Origin: Candidatus Aminicenantota bacterium
Lineage (GTDB): Bacteria > Acidobacteriota > Aminicenantia > Aminicenantales > Aminicenantaceae
DNA length: 16,198 nucleotides
Assembly: GCA_030607635.1 (NCBI GenBank)
Contig: JAUWJP010000012.1
Coordinates: forward strand, 1 to 16,198
Direction: 5' to 3'
Position 1 is the first letter of the stretch. Each line of letters starts with the position of its first letter. The position numbers and the translations under genes are program-made. The notes beneath the pieces were generated by a model. It searched no databases. It was not told where the DNA came from and saw only the letters and a list, made by a program, of their open reading frames with translations. This document shows, one piece after another, positions 15,315 to 16,198 of the stretch.

Positions 15315-15875
15315 TTATTCCAACCTTTTCTCTATCTCCTCAGCTAAAAGATGAAGCAGGAGAAGATGAACCTCCTGAACCCGGGGAGTGCTCTCTGAAG
15401 ACACATCAAGGAGATAATCAACGAGAGAGCTGAGCTTTCCTCCTCCCTTTCCGGTGAAGGCCACGGTGAGCAATCCTCTTTCTTTAGCAATTTTCATGGC
15501 TTCCATTACGTTGGGTGAGTTTCCGCTTGTGGAAAGGCCCAGGACAACATCCTCTTTATCCCCAAGGGCTTCTATCTGGCGGCTGAAGACATAGTCGTAA
15601 GATATATCATTGGCGATAGACGTGAGGGAAGAAGTGTCTGTGGTTAAGGATATCGCTCGAATAGGAGCCCTTTCCTTTAGAAATTTATTCACAAGCTCTG
15701 CAGCAAAATGTTGAGCTTGGGCAGCGCTCCCGCCGTTACCAAAAATCAGAATCTTATGCCCGGCTTTTAGCTTTTCGACCGAGAGGCTCACAACTTTTTC
15801 GAAAAGATCACCCCTGGCTGCAAAAAAATCCTCGGCAATTTGTCTCCATTCCTCGATAACGTTTTGATAATCCAT
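15315..15875 (-). CDS. gmhA: D-sedoheptulose 7-phosphate isomerase (GmhA), SIS domain
   Basis: A 186-residue SIS-fold isomerase that converts sedoheptulose 7-phosphate to D-glycero-D-manno-heptose 7-phosphate, the first step towards the heptose of LPS core or other surface glycans. Visible are the phosphate-binding FGNGGSAAQAQHFAAEL (45-61) and GLSTSGNSPNV (113-123). The expected catalytic pair is present: Glu60 and His170 (in VQEVHLLLLHLL), matching E. coli Glu65 and His180. Length and motifs are normal. AGGAGGGAAG lies directly upstream of the ATG on the minus strand. It is 38 bp downstream of a PlsC-type gene on the same strand and its stop lies only 6 bp from the PEPCK-like stop, tail to tail. 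A related DiaA-type SIS protein is less likely because both catalytic residues are kept. Confidence 0.93.
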   Translation of the reverse strand: MDYQNVIEEWRQIAEDFFAARGDLFEKVVSLSVEKLKAGHKILIFGNGGSAAQAQHFAAELVNKFLKERAPIRAISLTTDTSSLTSIANDISYDYVFSRQIEALGDKEDVVLGLSTSGNSPNVMEAMKIAKERGLLTVAFTGKGGGKLSSLVDYLLDVSSESTPRVQEVHLLLLHLLAEEIEKRLE

Positions 15876-15913
15876 CTTCCCTCCTGGCTAATAATAAAGT
15901 TTCTTAAAAATTT

Positions 15914-16198
15914 TCAATCTAATCCACTCTGTATGACGCTTCTGACTTTACCCATGAGCTGGGAGAGGTTGTTCCTGTCAAATCCCTGGACAGAAACGGG
16001 CGGATGAAATATCACGCCCACTTTTCCTTTTTTAGCAAAAAAAGAACCTTTGGGTAGGAGTGCGTAGCTTCCCTTTATGCTCACAGGAAAGATGGGAACC
16101 TGGCTGTTGACCGCCAGGAAGAATCCTCCCCGCTTGAATGGCTGAAGTTTCCCGTCTCGACTCCTCGTGCCCTCGGGAAATATCAGGAAGGAAATGCC
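15914..16198 (-). CDS. PlsC-type 1-acyl-glycerol-3-phosphate acyltransferase, C-terminal part (cut by window edge)
   Basis: The last 94 residues of an acyltransferase whose N-terminus lies beyond the right edge of the window. The family block FPEGTRSRDGKLQPFKRGG is present, the third conserved PlsC/lysophosphatidate acyltransferase motif that binds the glycerol phosphate. It is followed by PIFPVSIKGS, the fourth motif, and a short tail ending in QSGLD. The HX4D catalytic motif is expected upstream and cannot be seen. The enzyme would make phosphatidic acid for membrane lipids. It lies upstream of gmhA on the same strand, with a 38-bp gap, so the two are probably co-transcribed. Confidence 0.88.
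   Translation of the reverse strand, partial: GISFLIFPEGTRSRDGKLQPFKRGGFFLAVNSQVPIFPVSIKGSYALLPKGSFFAKKGKVGVIFHPPVSVQGFDRNNLSQLMGKVRSVIQSGLD

Overview
This window looks like a piece of a diderm (LPS-making) bacterial chromosome with moderate G+C content. It carries lipid A genes (lpxK, an lpxL/htrB-type acyltransferase), a heptose-pathway isomerase (gmhA), a large secreted sortilin/BNR-repeat protein and a lipoprotein with paired beta-domains. This mix resembles Candidatus Aminicenantes or Acidobacteriota-like genomes. That placement rests on gene content and style, not on a marker gene, so it is tentative. No rRNA, tRNA, CRISPR array or transposase gene was seen.

Layout. Bases 1-441 are non-coding and hold a 15-bp perfect inverted repeat (46-60/154-168) and a good sigma70-type promoter. 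The promoter drives a small secreted coiled-coil protein (442-1011). Two minus-strand genes follow: a lipoprotein (1086 to about 1952) that appears to lack an AUG/GUG/UUG start at its Shine-Dalgarno site, and upstream of it a 1042-residue sortilin/BNR beta-propeller protein (2085-5213). A divergent intergenic region (5214-5662) contains a long perfect palindrome and possibly the decayed end of a gene. Next is a plus-strand cluster lpxK - lpxL-like - rph - UDP-glucuronate decarboxylase (5663-9368). It is closed by a second, related palindrome that also looks like a terminator. A new promoter precedes a second plus-strand cluster (9663-15308): flotillin, an aminotransferase fused to a PEPCK/HprK-like ATPase domain, and a divergent ATP-type PEP carboxykinase. 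The window ends with minus-strand gmhA (15315-15875) and the C-terminal part of a PlsC-type acyltransferase (15914 to the edge).

How the genes fit together. lpxK, the lpxL-like gene, gmhA and perhaps the UDP-sugar decarboxylase belong to outer-membrane lipid and surface glycan synthesis; plsC makes phosphatidic acid. The most unusual block is 11097-15308. An aspartate-type aminotransferase (aspartate <-> oxaloacetate) is joined in one reading frame to a degenerate P-loop domain of the PEPCK/HprK type. It sits directly upstream of a stand-alone PEPCK-like enzyme (oxaloacetate <-> PEP). This suggests a coupled aspartate-oxaloacetate-PEP module in which the fused domain is a docking, regulatory or pseudo-enzyme part. 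The coupling is inference; the fusion and the motifs are visible in the sequence.
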